Shown: positions 20,043 through 29,645, numbered from the stretch's first letter. The stretch: 64,000 bases of DNA from Bacteroidota bacterium (GCA_021824565.1 JAKAKL010000122.1:1-64000), one strand, 5' to 3'. The notes: a model not told the origin generated them from the letters alone. Made by a program: numbers and translations.

Positions 20043-21502
20043 AGACCTCTGCGGAGCCTTGCAATAGGCAGCCTGAGTTGTTCTCTATATTTTGCAACGG
20101 TTCGCCTTGCGATGTGAATTCCTTCATCGTTTAATATCTCTGCAAGCCTATCGTCGCTGTAAGGAGAATTTTTTTCTTCAGAATCGATGATCTCTTTGAG
20201 TCTTTCTTTAATATGTTTGTTGGAGACTTCCTCGCCTGAATCGGTGCTTAGCCCTTCGCTGAAGAAATATTTCAACTCGTGAATTCCCACCGGGCTTTGA
20301 ACATACTTGCCGTTTACCACGCGGCTTATTGTGGAAATATCCATGTTAATATCTTCGGCGATGTCTTTGTAAATCATTGGCTTTAAAAACTTCGGACCTT
20401 TGTCAAAGAACTCGTATTGTTTTTCTACGATTGCCTGCATTATTTTCATCAATGTTTCCCGGCGCTGCTGTATGCAGGCTATAAACCATTTTGCGGATTC
20501 AAATTTTTCTCTTAAAAATTTATAAGTGTTCTTATCCCGCTCGGAAGATTTTTTTGTTTTTTTATTCGAATCAATTAATTCCAGATAAGTTTTGCTTAAC
20601 GTTACCGACGGTACGCTGCGGTCATTCAATGTAATTATAAAATCATCGTCTACTTTTTCAATTAAGAAATCAGGAGTTATCTGGTTCATCTCAACTGATT
20701 CAATATTTCCTTCTCCGGGCTTTGGATTAAGGCTTTGAATAAGATCAGTTGTAATTTTTAAGCTGTCGTCTGTCAAATTCATCTTTTGTTTTATGGCGTC
20801 AAATCTTCGCTGGGTAAAATCATGAAAATGTTTTTCCAGCATTTCCTCGGCAAGGAATTTATAATACGGATCGTGAGATGAATTTCTCAATTGTACAAGC
20901 AGGCATTCCTGCAAATTTCTCGAAGCGATGCCCACCGGATCAAATATCTGGATTTTTTTTAGAAGTTCTTCCGCTGCTTCAGAAGTTATCGTAACATGCT
21001 CGAACATTTCGAGTTCTTTTAGGATATCTTCCAGACCTGTTTTCAAGTATCCGTCTGAATCAAGATTGCCGATAATTTCCTCGCCGAGGATAAATAAATC
21101 ATCGTCAAGGTTAAGCATTCTCAATTGTTCTAAAAGATGCTCGCTTATAGTTTCTCTTGCCGGCGCAAGCGGCTGGTACACTTCGTCGTCTTTGCTTCGG
21201 TTGGAGCGATCGCCTTCAAAGTCTATATCGTTCATAAAATCTTCAAGCTCAAATTCCTCATCGGAATTGCTTTCAAATTCTTCTTCGGCTTCGTCTGCTG
21301 ATTCGCTTTTCTCTTTTTCGTCAGTGTCCTGAACAAGTTCCATCTCGCCGTCTAAGACTTCTTCAAGAATTGGATTTAGCTCAAGCTCTGTTTTAATTCT
21401 TTGCTCAAGCGCCATTGTATTTAGCTGAAGAAGCTTCTGATATTGGATTTGCTGGGGCGACAGTCTTTGCTGCTGCGATAGTTTTTGACTTAACGTTAAC
21501 AT
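20039..21502 (-). CDS. rpoN: RNA polymerase sigma-54 factor
   Basis: Directs RNA polymerase to -24/-12 promoters that need an activator ATPase. The protein has 487 aa. Region I is Gln- and Leu-rich (LSQKLSQQQRLSPQQIQYQKLLQLNTMALEQRI), followed by a long acidic region II (about 50-110), core-binding domain, HTH (ISTISRVVNGKYVQSP) and the RpoN box ARRTVAKYRE near the C-terminus. It lies four bases after the DUF3109 gene and upstream of the ICMT-like, hslVU and CHASE2-activator genes on the same strand. Confidence 0.97.
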   Translation of the reverse strand: MLTLSQKLSQQQRLSPQQIQYQKLLQLNTMALEQRIKTELELNPILEEVLDGEMELVQDTDEKEKSESADEAEEEFESNSDEEFELEDFMNDIDFEGDRSNRSKDDEVYQPLAPARETISEHLLEQLRMLNLDDDLFILGEEIIGNLDSDGYLKTGLEDILKELEMFEHVTITSEAAEELLKKIQIFDPVGIASRNLQECLLVQLRNSSHDPYYKFLAEEMLEKHFHDFTQRRFDAIKQKMNLTDDSLKITTDLIQSLNPKPGEGNIESVEMNQITPDFLIEKVDDDFIITLNDRSVPSVTLSKTYLELIDSNKKTKKSSERDKNTYKFLREKFESAKWFIACIQQRRETLMKIMQAIVEKQYEFFDKGPKFLKPMIYKDIAEDINMDISTISRVVNGKYVQSPVGIHELKYFFSEGLSTDSGEEVSNKHIKERLKEIIDSEEKNSPYSDDRLAEILNDEGIHIARRTVAKYREQLRLPIARLRRGL

Positions 21503-21506
21503 ATTT

Positions 21507-22073
21507 CTATCCGATCATTTCCTTGAAAGTTGTAAACCATTTCTTGCCATATAATCTTATTAATGAATCCTTACAAAAATCAAAAAGTTTAATATTTTTT
21601 TGTTTTCCATTTTCTAAAGCCGTTTCGCAGTCTTTAAATTTTTCATATCTCAAAACATCTCCGCCGAATTTTGAAACTCGAATCGGAAAGAGATGACACG
21701 AGATCGGTTTTCTAAAATCTGTTCCTTCTTCAAAATAGACTCTTTCGATGCTGCATTTCGCAATTTTATTTTCATAATAAACGAAGACGCAGTCTTTATC
21801 GTCAATACTGCGGGTTAAGAACTCGCCGTCTTTTCTTTCATAGAATCCTTCTGATTCGATGATCTTAATGCTTTTCTCACCGAGATATTTTTTTACGCTG
21901 TTAAGAACATCGGAAATCTTTTTTAATTCATCTTCGCGAAGTGGAGCGCCGTATTCGCTTTCCAGAGTGCAGCAGGCCCCCTTGCATTTTTCTACGTCGC
22001 AGGCAAATCTGATTTCTGCTATTTCCGGTCGAATTATTACATCTTCTACGCGAATAAAATTACTTTCGAACAT
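21507..22073 (-). CDS. DUF3109 family cysteine-rich protein
   Basis: A 188-aa protein recognised by its opening VEDVIIRPEIAEIRFACDV and its Cys clusters: CDVEKCKGACC near residue 28, then C-x(12-14)-C around CVFVYYENKIAKCSIE and ISCHLFPIRV, with a late Cys pair. The pattern suggests bound metal, probably an Fe-S or zinc centre, as in the related YkgJ group. The function is unknown. It is the first gene of the rpoN run. Confidence 0.8.
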   Translation of the reverse strand: MFESNFIRVEDVIIRPEIAEIRFACDVEKCKGACCTLESEYGAPLREDELKKISDVLNSVKKYLGEKSIKIIESEGFYERKDGEFLTRSIDDKDCVFVYYENKIAKCSIERVYFEEGTDFRKPISCHLFPIRVSKFGGDVLRYEKFKDCETALENGKQKNIKLFDFCKDSLIRLYGKKWFTTFKEMIG

Positions 22074-22193
22074 TGGAATAATTTTTGACGATAAGATAAC
22101 AATTTGTTTCTAATTTGGAAAGCCCGCTTTAATGAAATTGTATTTTAATAAACTTTTTTTATGTTATATTTTGCTTCAAAAAGTGTGTGAAAA

Positions 22194-22952
22194 ATGCTTA
22201 GCTTAAAAAATAAAAATATAATTTTAGCAGGCGCTTCAAGCGGGATAGGTCTTGAATTAGCGAAACTGCTTGCAAAAGAAAATAGTAATCTGGCGCTTTT
22301 AAGCAGACGGAAAGAAGTTATGGATGAACAGGCTAAAGATTTTGAAAACTTAAGCGGCAAGATAATTTCAATAAAATGTGATGTTAGAAAAAAACAAGAA
22401 GTTAGTTCAGCAGTAAAGGAAGCAAAAGAATTTTTCGGCGCGGTTGATATGCTAATTTATAATTCCGGCGTCAGCATTCCGCAAAGCTTAAAAAAATTTG
22501 ACAGCAGTTCGGCAGAAGAAACTTTTAAAACAAATGTTACGGGGTTCTTTTATTTCTGCGAGGAGTTAATTCCGGTAATGATTGCAAATCAAAAAGGAAT
22601 AATTGCAGGCGTATCAAGCTTAGCTGACGGCAGAGGCTTCCCCGGAAGCGGAACATATTGTGCAAGCAAAGCCGCGATGACAATTTTTCTCGAAAGTTTG
22701 AGAAGCGGATTAAAAAAGTACGGAATAAAAGTGATCACAATAAAACCTGGTTTTGTAAAAACGCCGATGACGGATAAAAATAATTTTAAAATGCCCTTTA
22801 TCATGCCTGTCGAAAAAGCGGCGGAAATAATTTTAAATGGAATTAAAAAGGAAAAAAGAATAATTCAATTCCCGCTTAGAACAGCAATCGGCTCTAAGCT
22901 TTTAAGAATTATTCCGAATTCAATTTTTGAAATGATGGCAAAATCTTATTGA
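22194..22952 (+). CDS. Short-chain dehydrogenase/reductase
   Basis: Classical SDR of 252 aa with NAD(P)-binding AGASSGIGLELAKLL at residue 13, the NSG motif (YNSGVSIP), catalytic Ser in GVSSLADG and Tyr-x-x-x-Lys in YCASKAA. The arginines LLSRRKE after beta-2 suggest NADPH preference. The C-terminus (KRIIQFPLRTAIGSKLLRIIPNSIFEMM) resembles the membrane-associated DltE/YqjQ branch. Single gene; substrate unknown. Confidence 0.9.
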   Translation: MLSLKNKNIILAGASSGIGLELAKLLAKENSNLALLSRRKEVMDEQAKDFENLSGKIISIKCDVRKKQEVSSAVKEAKEFFGAVDMLIYNSGVSIPQSLKKFDSSSAEETFKTNVTGFFYFCEELIPVMIANQKGIIAGVSSLADGRGFPGSGTYCASKAAMTIFLESLRSGLKKYGIKVITIKPGFVKTPMTDKNNFKMPFIMPVEKAAEIILNGIKKEKRIIQFPLRTAIGSKLLRIIPNSIFEMMAKSY

Positions 22953-23035
22953 GATTATTTTAGATAAAACTTTTCCAATTCAAATAATATTGTTATTATA
23001 GAATTGTATTTTTAAAATTTTTGCGAGGGGATCGC

Positions 23036-25252
23036 ATGAAGAAGGCGCTTTTCATTTTTATTACAGTGGCTGCTGTAAATTTATTCTCTCAAACTTCCAG
23101 CCCAATAATTCTCAGCGAAGTTATGTTTATCCCGCTCTCCGGCAATAATGAATTTGTTGAAGTCTATAACTTAAGCGAATCGGACTCTATCGATCTTAAT
23201 AATTATAAGATTAAGTATTATTCTTCGCAGCCGAACACAATAATTTCAGCCGGGTTTGGTACTATACTTCCGCCAAAATCGTACGCAGTTATTTTTGAAG
23301 GCGATTATGATTTATCAAACGGAATTTACCATTTACTTGTCCCGCATAATGCATTAATATTGAAACTACAGGAAAATTCTTTCGGCTCCAACGGAATGTC
23401 AAACACGACAGACCGCCCGGTATGGCTTCTGGATGCTGCTGGCGACACGATTGATTCATATATTTATTCTGCGGACAACGACAAAGGAATTTCCGACGAA
23501 AAAATTGTAATGTCTGCCGACAGCTCGAAATCAAACTGGAAAAACTCATTGCACATAAATGGAACGCCCGGATTTATAAATTCTGTTACCCAGCGTGAAT
23601 CCGATTTAGCGGTTAAGGATATTATTTTTTCTCCAGCTTCGCCGGACGGTGGTCAGGACGAAAGCGTACAAATAAAAATTCAAAACTGCGGCGTGAGGAA
23701 TGAAGTTTTTTCTTTACAGCTTTTTGAAGATACCGATCTCGATTCAATTCCAAACACCCTTCTTGCTTCAAAAGAAAGTTTAGAAATTGCCGCCGGCGAT
23801 TCTATGATAATTGATATGAATTATTCGATAAAGAATATCCAGAGCAAAAAAGCGTACTATGCAAACTTAATTTGCAGCAGTGATCAGGATACTTCCAACA
23901 ATCATTTTTATAAAATCATTTCGCCGGGCTTTCAGAAGGGCGCTGTTCTGCTTAATGAAATAATGTACGATCCGCAAAACGGCGAGCCGGAGTGGATTGA
24001 AATTTATAATTCTCAGGAAGATTCGATAAATTTAAATCAATGGACTATCTCCGACGTTCTCACAACTCCAGCCGCTGTGTCAATTAATCAAAATGTTGTT
24101 GTTCCACCTAAGTCTTATTTTGTTTTTGCTAAGGATTCATCGATCAGTTCTTATCACCAAAATTTAACTTCAAAATATTTTGTAATTGAACTGCCCGTTC
24201 TGAATAACGATAAAGACGGCGTAGTCTTAAAAGACAACAATGGCTCTGCAATTGATTCCGTCTTCTATAATTCTTCATGGGGAGGAACAAACGGTTTTTC
24301 ACTTGAACGAGTTTCTTTTACCAATAATTCAAATGACAGCACGAACTGGATAACCTGCATAAGCGAAAACAAAAGCACACCGGGCGAGGAGAATTCTGTT
24401 TTGAATATTCCATCTTATGAAAGAGCCGACATTTCAATAAATGAAATTATGTACGACCCGGATATCGACAACTGCGAGTTCATTGAACTTTATAATAACA
24501 GCAGCAAGTATATAAATCTTGCCGGGTGGAAAGTTGAAGATGAAAAACAAAACATTAATAAAGTTTCTGAGACCGGTTTGATAATTCCTCCCGCTTCGTA
24601 TTTTGTGTTAAGCGCAGACTCTTCCATTCTAAAAAAATATTCTCTGGAAAATTTTCAGTATAAAAATATTTTAAATAAGGCTTCGCTGGGCTTAACAAGC
24701 AGCGGCAAATTAATTTTACTCAAGGATATGCACGGCAATTCGATTGATTCGGTTTGGTATTCTCCGGCGTGGCATAATAAGAATTTTGTAAGCACAAAGA
24801 ATATTTCACTCGAAAGAATAAACCCGAAGCTGAATGGAAATGATCCGTACAATTGGAGCAGTTCGACGGATAAAAGCGGCGCAACACCTTCAAAGCAAAA
24901 CAGTATTTTTTCAATCAACTCAAACTTCAGTTCAAAGATTTCAGTGTCGCCAAATCCTTTTTCGCCTGACAACGACGGCTTTGAAGATTTCACAATTATT
25001 AATTACAGCTTATCTCAGAAAATTTCTCAAGTCAGAATTAAGATATTCGACAGCCATGGAAGGCTTGTCAGAACGTTATTAAATAATCAGCCGAGCGGTT
25101 CAAGCGGCTCCGTTATTTTTAACGGGCTAGATGATTCCGGCAATCCTCTGCGAATTGGAATTTACATTATTTATCTCGAAGCTTTAAACTCAAATTTCGG
25201 AACGATAGAAAATTTAAAGACTGCGGTTGTAGTTGCGAGGAAATTTAACTGA
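23036..25252 (+). CDS. Secreted lamin-tail-domain protein with gliding/T9SS-type C-terminus
   Basis: About 738 aa from the ATG chosen here, preceded by GAGGGGATC as the ribosome site; an in-frame TTG lies 15 bases upstream. A signal peptide (ALFIFITVAAVNLFSQ) is followed by three lamin-tail domains beginning ILSEVMFIPLSGNNEFVEVYN, LLNEIMYDPQNGEPEWIEIYN and SINEIMYDPDIDNCEFIELYN (about residues 22, 305 and 472). The last 110 residues (VSPNPFSPDNDGFEDF, then RLVRTLLNN) form the FlgD-like/C-terminal sorting-type beta domain common in surface proteins of this phylum. Probably a cell-surface or extracellular structural or nuclease-associated protein. Confidence 0.85.
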   Translation: MKKALFIFITVAAVNLFSQTSSPIILSEVMFIPLSGNNEFVEVYNLSESDSIDLNNYKIKYYSSQPNTIISAGFGTILPPKSYAVIFEGDYDLSNGIYHLLVPHNALILKLQENSFGSNGMSNTTDRPVWLLDAAGDTIDSYIYSADNDKGISDEKIVMSADSSKSNWKNSLHINGTPGFINSVTQRESDLAVKDIIFSPASPDGGQDESVQIKIQNCGVRNEVFSLQLFEDTDLDSIPNTLLASKESLEIAAGDSMIIDMNYSIKNIQSKKAYYANLICSSDQDTSNNHFYKIISPGFQKGAVLLNEIMYDPQNGEPEWIEIYNSQEDSINLNQWTISDVLTTPAAVSINQNVVVPPKSYFVFAKDSSISSYHQNLTSKYFVIELPVLNNDKDGVVLKDNNGSAIDSVFYNSSWGGTNGFSLERVSFTNNSNDSTNWITCISENKSTPGEENSVLNIPSYERADISINEIMYDPDIDNCEFIELYNNSSKYINLAGWKVEDEKQNINKVSETGLIIPPASYFVLSADSSILKKYSLENFQYKNILNKASLGLTSSGKLILLKDMHGNSIDSVWYSPAWHNKNFVSTKNISLERINPKLNGNDPYNWSSSTDKSGATPSKQNSIFSINSNFSSKISVSPNPFSPDNDGFEDFTIINYSLSQKISQVRIKIFDSHGRLVRTLLNNQPSGSSGSVIFNGLDDSGNPLRIGIYIIYLEALNSNFGTIENLKTAVVVARKFN

Positions 25253-25408
25253 ACTTAACGCCGCTTGATGCCAAACACAGAAAAGCTTAAACCCTTTTGA
25301 GCTATCCTAAGTCTAATCCCAAAAAAGATGATTCTTGATTTGATGATTAGAAGAAGAAAATGTTGAATACGCAAGAGTGGCTATAAAAGGATAAAACAGA
25401 ATCATTTT

Positions 25409-25439
25409 AAAAGCTGTTCAATTATACTGAACAGCTTTT
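25409..25439. terminator. Bidirectional terminator hairpin
   Basis: Perfect 12-bp stem AAAAGCTGTTCA / TGAACAGCTTTT with a 7-base loop, A-run on one side and T-run on the other. It lies between the converging lamin-tail gene and the LOG gene, whose stop codon falls inside the right edge of the hairpin. Confidence 0.85.
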
Positions 25440-26028
25440 ATTTTTTTCTAAGCGTTGCAAAGTTTCTTGCCTCCGAAAACCAGCTCGATGAATTTGTTAT
25501 TGCCGGCAGAACTTCATTTACTTCGCTTACTACTTTCCACATAAGCATATTTCTTTCGTCCATGAATTTTTCTTTCACCGCATCTTCCAGCAACTGAATA
25601 CACGGATTGAAAAAATTTTTTATGTTCACCATTATGATCGGGCTTAAATAAACGCCGAGTCTTTTTAAAGTAATAGTTTCAAATAATTCTTCAAGTGTTC
25701 CTGAGCCGCCGGGCAGCGCAATTGCCGCGTCCGTTTCTTTTATCATCATCTCTTTTCTTTCGCTTAGAGACTCGACTATTTTAAGTTCGGTTATACTTTC
25801 ATGTCCCCATTCGAGGTCGTACATAAATTTTGGAATTACGCCGAAAACTTTTCCGCCCTTTGCCAGAGCGCCGTTTGCAAGCATTCCCATACAGCCCGCG
25901 GAACCTCCGCCGTAAATGATCTCAATTGAATTTTCCGCAAGCGTCTCACCAAGCTTATATGCCGCATCTAAATATATCCTGTCGGATAGATCGCTTGAAG
26001 CGCAGAATACACAAACTCTATTTATCAT
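25438..26028 (-). CDS. TIGR00730/LOG family Rossmann-fold protein
   Basis: Predicted cytokinin-riboside-5'-monophosphate phosphoribohydrolase-like enzyme (LOG family). Motifs: VCVFCASSD at the start, IYGGGSAGCMGMLANGAL, and the signature PGGSGTLEELFETI. I start it at the ATG giving MINRVCVF (about 196 aa), preceded on its strand by AAAGGAAAAAG; an upstream in-frame start would add an unlikely Lys-rich 28-residue leader. In bacteria the members are nucleotide-5'-monophosphate hydrolases of uncertain role. Confidence 0.88.
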   Translation of the reverse strand: MINRVCVFCASSDLSDRIYLDAAYKLGETLAENSIEIIYGGGSAGCMGMLANGALAKGGKVFGVIPKFMYDLEWGHESITELKIVESLSERKEMMIKETDAAIALPGGSGTLEELFETITLKRLGVYLSPIIMVNIKNFFNPCIQLLEDAVKEKFMDERNMLMWKVVSEVNEVLPAITNSSSWFSEARNFATLRKK

Positions 26029-26150
26029 TCTTTTTCCTTTTAATTGCCTAATCAAAAATAATATTTTTGACAAATTTATTTTTAAATGAAAGAACTTTAT
26101 TTTACGCTTCAATTTATTAAATTTTTACCGGCACTTACAAGAAATTTTTT

Positions 26151-26465
26151 ATGAAATTATTAATCGTTGCATTTATTGTTTTTATTTTTAACCTACCGTT
26201 CGGCTATTGGCGCGCGAATGTAAAAAAATTTTCTCTTCAATGGGCGCTGGCAATTCATCTGCCGGTTCCTTTCGTAGTCCTTCTGCGGTTTACTTCAGGG
26301 ATCGGGTTTGCTTTTATAACTTATCCTATATTAGTAACAGCCTTTTTCCTTGGACAATTTCTCGGAGGAAGATTTTATCTCTTAATTAAAAATAAAAACG
26401 AACTCGTTTCGTCATGTATGCCGTGCGATTTGATAAAAATGTTTTTTGCCTTTGCAAAGAAATAA
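26151..26465 (+). CDS. Small integral membrane protein of unknown function
   Basis: 104 aa with about three hydrophobic segments (LLIVAFIVFIFNLPFGYW; LAIHLPVPFVVLLRF; ILVTAFFLGQFLGGRFYLL) and a basic tail. I do not recognise the family with certainty. It lies 35 bases before the MlaF-like ATPase on the same strand, so it could be a co-transcribed membrane partner, but it is too short to be a permease of that family. Confidence 0.65.
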   Translation: MKLLIVAFIVFIFNLPFGYWRANVKKFSLQWALAIHLPVPFVVLLRFTSGIGFAFITYPILVTAFFLGQFLGGRFYLLIKNKNELVSSCMPCDLIKMFFAFAKK

Positions 26466-26500
26466 CAAATGATCTCTGAACTTAAATCAAAAATATTTTC

Positions 26501-27232
26501 ATGATCGAAATCTCCGAACTATATAAAAGCTTCCGGAACAATAAAGTTCTCAACGGCGTTAATCTTACGATCAACAAAGGAGAAACTCTGGTTATAATCG
26601 GCAGAAGCGGCTGCGGCAAGAGTGTTCTTATAAAGCATATTGTAGGACTTCTTCAGCCCGACAGCGGTTTTGTTAAAGTCGAGGATCAAATCGTAAGCGA
26701 ATTAAATCAAAAAGATTTATACCGGCTTAGAAAGAAGTTCGGATTTCTTTTCCAGGGAGCCGCGCTCTTTGATTCTATGACGGTGCAGGAAAATGTTTCG
26801 CTCCCGCTGGATGAATCTAATTTAAATTATTCCAGGAAAGAGATAGAAGATATTGTTAATGAAAAACTCGATCTTGTCGGATTGAAAGATATGAATAACT
26901 TAAAGCCTGCCGAACTTTCCGGCGGGATGAAAAAACGCGTAGGGCTTGCCAGGGCGCTCGTTACTAATCCCGATTATATTTTATACGACGAGCCTACTAC
27001 CGGGCTTGATCCGATTATGTCCGATTCAATCGACGCATTAATAAAAGAACTTAGCGAAAAAATAAAAGTTACTTCGGTGGTTGTTACCCACGATATGTAC
27101 AGCGTAAAAAACGTTGCTGCAAAAGTTGCAATGATGCACGAAGGCAAAATCCATTTTACCGGCACTACCGATGAGCTTCTTAATTCCAACGATGAAGTTA
27201 TAAATGATTTTATTAAGCGAACCTACGTTTAA
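26501..27232 (+). CDS. ABC transporter ATP-binding protein, MlaF-like
   Basis: Cytoplasmic ATPase of 243 aa of the lipid-transport (Mla/Mkl) type. Walker A IGRSGCGKSVLIKHI, signature LSGGMKKRVGLARAL, Walker B YILYDEPTTGLDPI, and the H-loop THDMYSVKNVA. The KSVLIKHIVGLL and GGMKKRV wording is typical of MlaF. The usual MlaE permease and MlaD substrate-binding genes are absent here, so it must work with partners encoded elsewhere. Confidence 0.88.
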   Translation: MIEISELYKSFRNNKVLNGVNLTINKGETLVIIGRSGCGKSVLIKHIVGLLQPDSGFVKVEDQIVSELNQKDLYRLRKKFGFLFQGAALFDSMTVQENVSLPLDESNLNYSRKEIEDIVNEKLDLVGLKDMNNLKPAELSGGMKKRVGLARALVTNPDYILYDEPTTGLDPIMSDSIDALIKELSEKIKVTSVVVTHDMYSVKNVAAKVAMMHEGKIHFTGTTDELLNSNDEVINDFIKRTYV

Positions 27233-27340
27233 CCTGCGAGTTAAATTAATTCAAGTTTGAATTCTTCTGCAAAAAAGCCGCCGCTTATATTCTTTATTTT
27301 GTAAATTTAAAATGAATTTAAAAATATTATTGAGATAACT

Positions 27341-27820
27341 ATGTCGGAAAATATATCTATTGTCCAGGTAATACAATTAATGCTTGCGCCCGGTTTGATG
27401 ATCTCCGCATGCGGTCTGCTTCTGCTTGGAATGAATAATAAATATTCGCTCGTGGTTAACCGCATTAGACTTTTGAACGAGGAAAGAAGAAAGCTTTTCA
27501 AAAGCGCCAACGACAAGGAATTTAATTACCAGGAAAACGTTAGAATAGAAAGCATCTCTTTGCAGCTTTCTCAGCTTGAACACCGCGTAATGCTTGTGCG
27601 CAACGCTGTTCTCTCCTATACTATCGCCGTTGCTTTTTTCGTGCTTACTTCTTTATTCATAGGCGCGCAGTATTTTACCGGGCTGCAGAACATGAATAAC
27701 TTCGTTACAATTTTTTTCCTTTTCGGAATGATCTTAGTTTTGGCGGGAGTAATATTTGCAGCTTATGAAACTATTAAAGGATACGAGATAATTCATCTTG
27801 AAGTAAAAGTCGACGAATAA
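27341..27820 (+). CDS. DUF2721 family membrane protein
   Basis: 159 aa with an N-terminal hydrophobic segment (LMLAPGLMISACGLLLLGMN), a charged central stretch (RIRLLNEERRKLFKSAND) and a pair of C-terminal transmembrane helices. The pattern, particularly PGLMISACGLLLLGMNNKYSLVVNRIR, is that of DUF2721 proteins, whose role is unknown. It lies nine bases before aat and may share its transcript. Confidence 0.8.
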   Translation: MSENISIVQVIQLMLAPGLMISACGLLLLGMNNKYSLVVNRIRLLNEERRKLFKSANDKEFNYQENVRIESISLQLSQLEHRVMLVRNAVLSYTIAVAFFVLTSLFIGAQYFTGLQNMNNFVTIFFLFGMILVLAGVIFAAYETIKGYEIIHLEVKVDE

Positions 27821-27829
27821 AGATCATCG

Positions 27830-28429
27830 ATGAAAGATCAAAATCAATACGGATCTAATTTATTAAGAGACCCGGAAGAAATGCTGTCAATGTACGCCCG
27901 CGGAGCATTTCCTATGGCGGATGAAAACGGCGTTGTTGATTGGTACTTCCCGAAAGTCAGGACAATTATCCCGCTCCAAAGTTATAATTTCCCGCGCTCG
28001 CTTAGAAAAATAATTCCTTCGTTAAATTATGAAGTCAGGTTTGATACCGATTTCAGGTCCGTCGTTAATTCTTGTGCGGATAGAAAAGAGACGTGGATTT
28101 CCGGTGAGATCATAGATGCGTATATGCGGCTTGAAAAGCTTGGTCATGTTCATACTGTTGAAACCTGGAACGAAAATAAATTAGTCGGAGGATTATACGG
28201 AATAACATTCCGCGGCGCGTTCTTCGGCGAGTCTATGTTTTCACGGCTGCCGCAGGCTTCAAAGTTCGCTTTAATAAAATTGATTGAGCATCTTAACGAA
28301 AAAAAATATTCTTTGCTCGATGTTCAATTCCTTACCGAGCATTTAAAAATGTTCGGCGCAAAAGAAATTCCGCTCGACGAATATCAGGCGCTTCTCCGCG
28401 AATCCTATTTTAACAATTGCAAGTTTTAA
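27830..28429 (+). CDS. aat: Leucyl/phenylalanyl-tRNA--protein transferase
   Basis: Attaches Leu or Phe to proteins beginning with Lys or Arg, marking them for ClpAP (N-end rule). 199 aa. Characteristic segments: ARGAFPMADENGVVDWYFP near the start, GGLYGITFRGAFFGESMFSR in the middle, and LLDVQFLTEHLKMFGAKEIP near the end, with the family's GESMFSR motif intact. It is cytosolic and usually near clp genes, but not here. Confidence 0.95.
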   Translation: MKDQNQYGSNLLRDPEEMLSMYARGAFPMADENGVVDWYFPKVRTIIPLQSYNFPRSLRKIIPSLNYEVRFDTDFRSVVNSCADRKETWISGEIIDAYMRLEKLGHVHTVETWNENKLVGGLYGITFRGAFFGESMFSRLPQASKFALIKLIEHLNEKKYSLLDVQFLTEHLKMFGAKEIPLDEYQALLRESYFNNCKF

Positions 28430-28984
28430 ATGATCTCAGCCGCAAATACAATTTCTCTTTTGTACTATCAAGGACGCTTCTTCACATTTTTTTTTCTTAC
28501 ACGGTCAGCTAAAAAGTTCTCGCAAAGAGTCTCTGTGGAACTTTGTGAGTACTCAGTGTACCTCTGTGTAATGAGAAAGACTGACACAGAGCTGCACACA
28601 TAGGCGTCAACTTAATTTTTCTTACGAATCTTCTAACTTCTATAATCATTTGACCTTAACGTGATAAAAATATTTATTTATCCTCTACGAGGATATCCTA
28701 TCTTTTGGATTTATTTGTTTCTACAATAATTAAAACATCTACGATGTTTTTTAACCTCGTAGAGGTCAAATTGTTGTAGGAAAGAGTTCAATCTTTATTG
28801 CTAAATCCTCGTAGAGGATTAACAAATTCATGGGTATTCGTTAGAATTTTTTATAATTTTATTCTCAATATTGTAAATCTGCAAATCCTTAAGTTGACGC
28901 TTATGAGAGCTGCAGAGAGAAGGCAAGTATCAGTCGGTAATGACGAAACGGACATCATATTGTTTGCCGTCTATCGGAATAAGA
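28430..28984. other. Intergenic region with decayed repeats, no gene
   Basis: No convincing coding sequence. The left part has degenerate copies of a CTCAGTGTACCTCTGTGT-type dispersed element (about 28520-28595), and the centre holds a cluster of short palindromes listed separately. The remainder is AT-rich. Confidence 0.5.
28680..28820. repeat. Cluster of four short palindromes with TAC/GTA centres (REP/MITE-like)
   Basis: Four near-perfect palindromes lie in 141 bp: ATCCTC-TAC-GAGGAT (28680-28694), AAAACATC-TAC-GATGTTTT (28732-28750), ACCTC-GTA-GAGGT (28754-28766) and AATCCTC-GTA-GAGGATT (28804-28820). The first and last are reverse complements of each other, so the whole stretch reads as an element bounded by inverted ends. 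No transposase is encoded inside. The likely identity is a REP- or MITE-like dispersed element. Confidence 0.7.
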
Positions 28985-29371
28985 TCAGCTTATGTTAATA
29001 AAAATATTATTGCTGAAATCAAAATTAAAACACAACTGGAACAGCAAGCCTACGATCAACGGCTGAATCTTGTTCATGCTTTTTATAACCTTCATCATTT
29101 TCAATTTAAATGCGCGCCTGTCCTGTTCATTTAGGTTTGCGCAGATGAAACACATTTCCAATTCGCGTGCTGATTTGCTTTCATCGGGGAGGAACAACTG
29201 CTTGCCGGTGAGGCTGCATATTTTGAAAAATAATTTTCTGGATGGAACAACCTTGCCTGCTTCGAGCCTTGAATAATACTCGCGGCTGATGCCCAGCTTA
29301 TCCGCCATTTGTTTCTGCGCCAGGTTATTATCCGTACGAAATTCTTTTAACACCTTTTTATAAGTACCCAT
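28985..29371 (-). CDS. XRE-family HTH regulator
   Basis: 128 aa with an N-terminal Xre/Cro helix-turn-helix at residues 5-58 (LAQKQMADKLGISREYYSRLEAGKVVPS), a middle charged region with two Cys, and a hydrophobic C-terminus (IVGLLFQLCFNFDF) that might touch the membrane. It points away from the 21-bp array that begins 275 bases upstream of its start. A role as regulator of that locus is an inference from position only. Confidence 0.75.
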   Translation of the reverse strand: MGTYKKVLKEFRTDNNLAQKQMADKLGISREYYSRLEAGKVVPSRKLFFKICSLTGKQLFLPDESKSARELEMCFICANLNEQDRRAFKLKMMKVIKSMNKIQPLIVGLLFQLCFNFDFSNNIFINIS

Positions 29372-29645
29372 AAAAAGCTCCGCCTTAAAATTTATTTTTT
29401 CTCTTTCCTTTTCCGTTTAACGATGTGACATTTTTAGTTCACAAAATAGTTTAGTAAAAAGCTATGATGAAAAAAAGCATTTCAATATTATTGTACAAGT
29501 CAAAGTTATATCCGAAGAATAACTTAAAAAAGTCAGAAGAAATAAAAAAGTTTTATCCTTATCATGGATAATTGTTCTTATAAAAAATTGAAGACAGAAT
29601 ATTAGAAGAAGAAATCGGCGCTTAAATACTTTTATTAATCCTGCC

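Noticed and set aside
28798-28998. A 66-codon frame in the repeat region
   Set aside because: It runs through palindromic repeats and shows no conserved motif.
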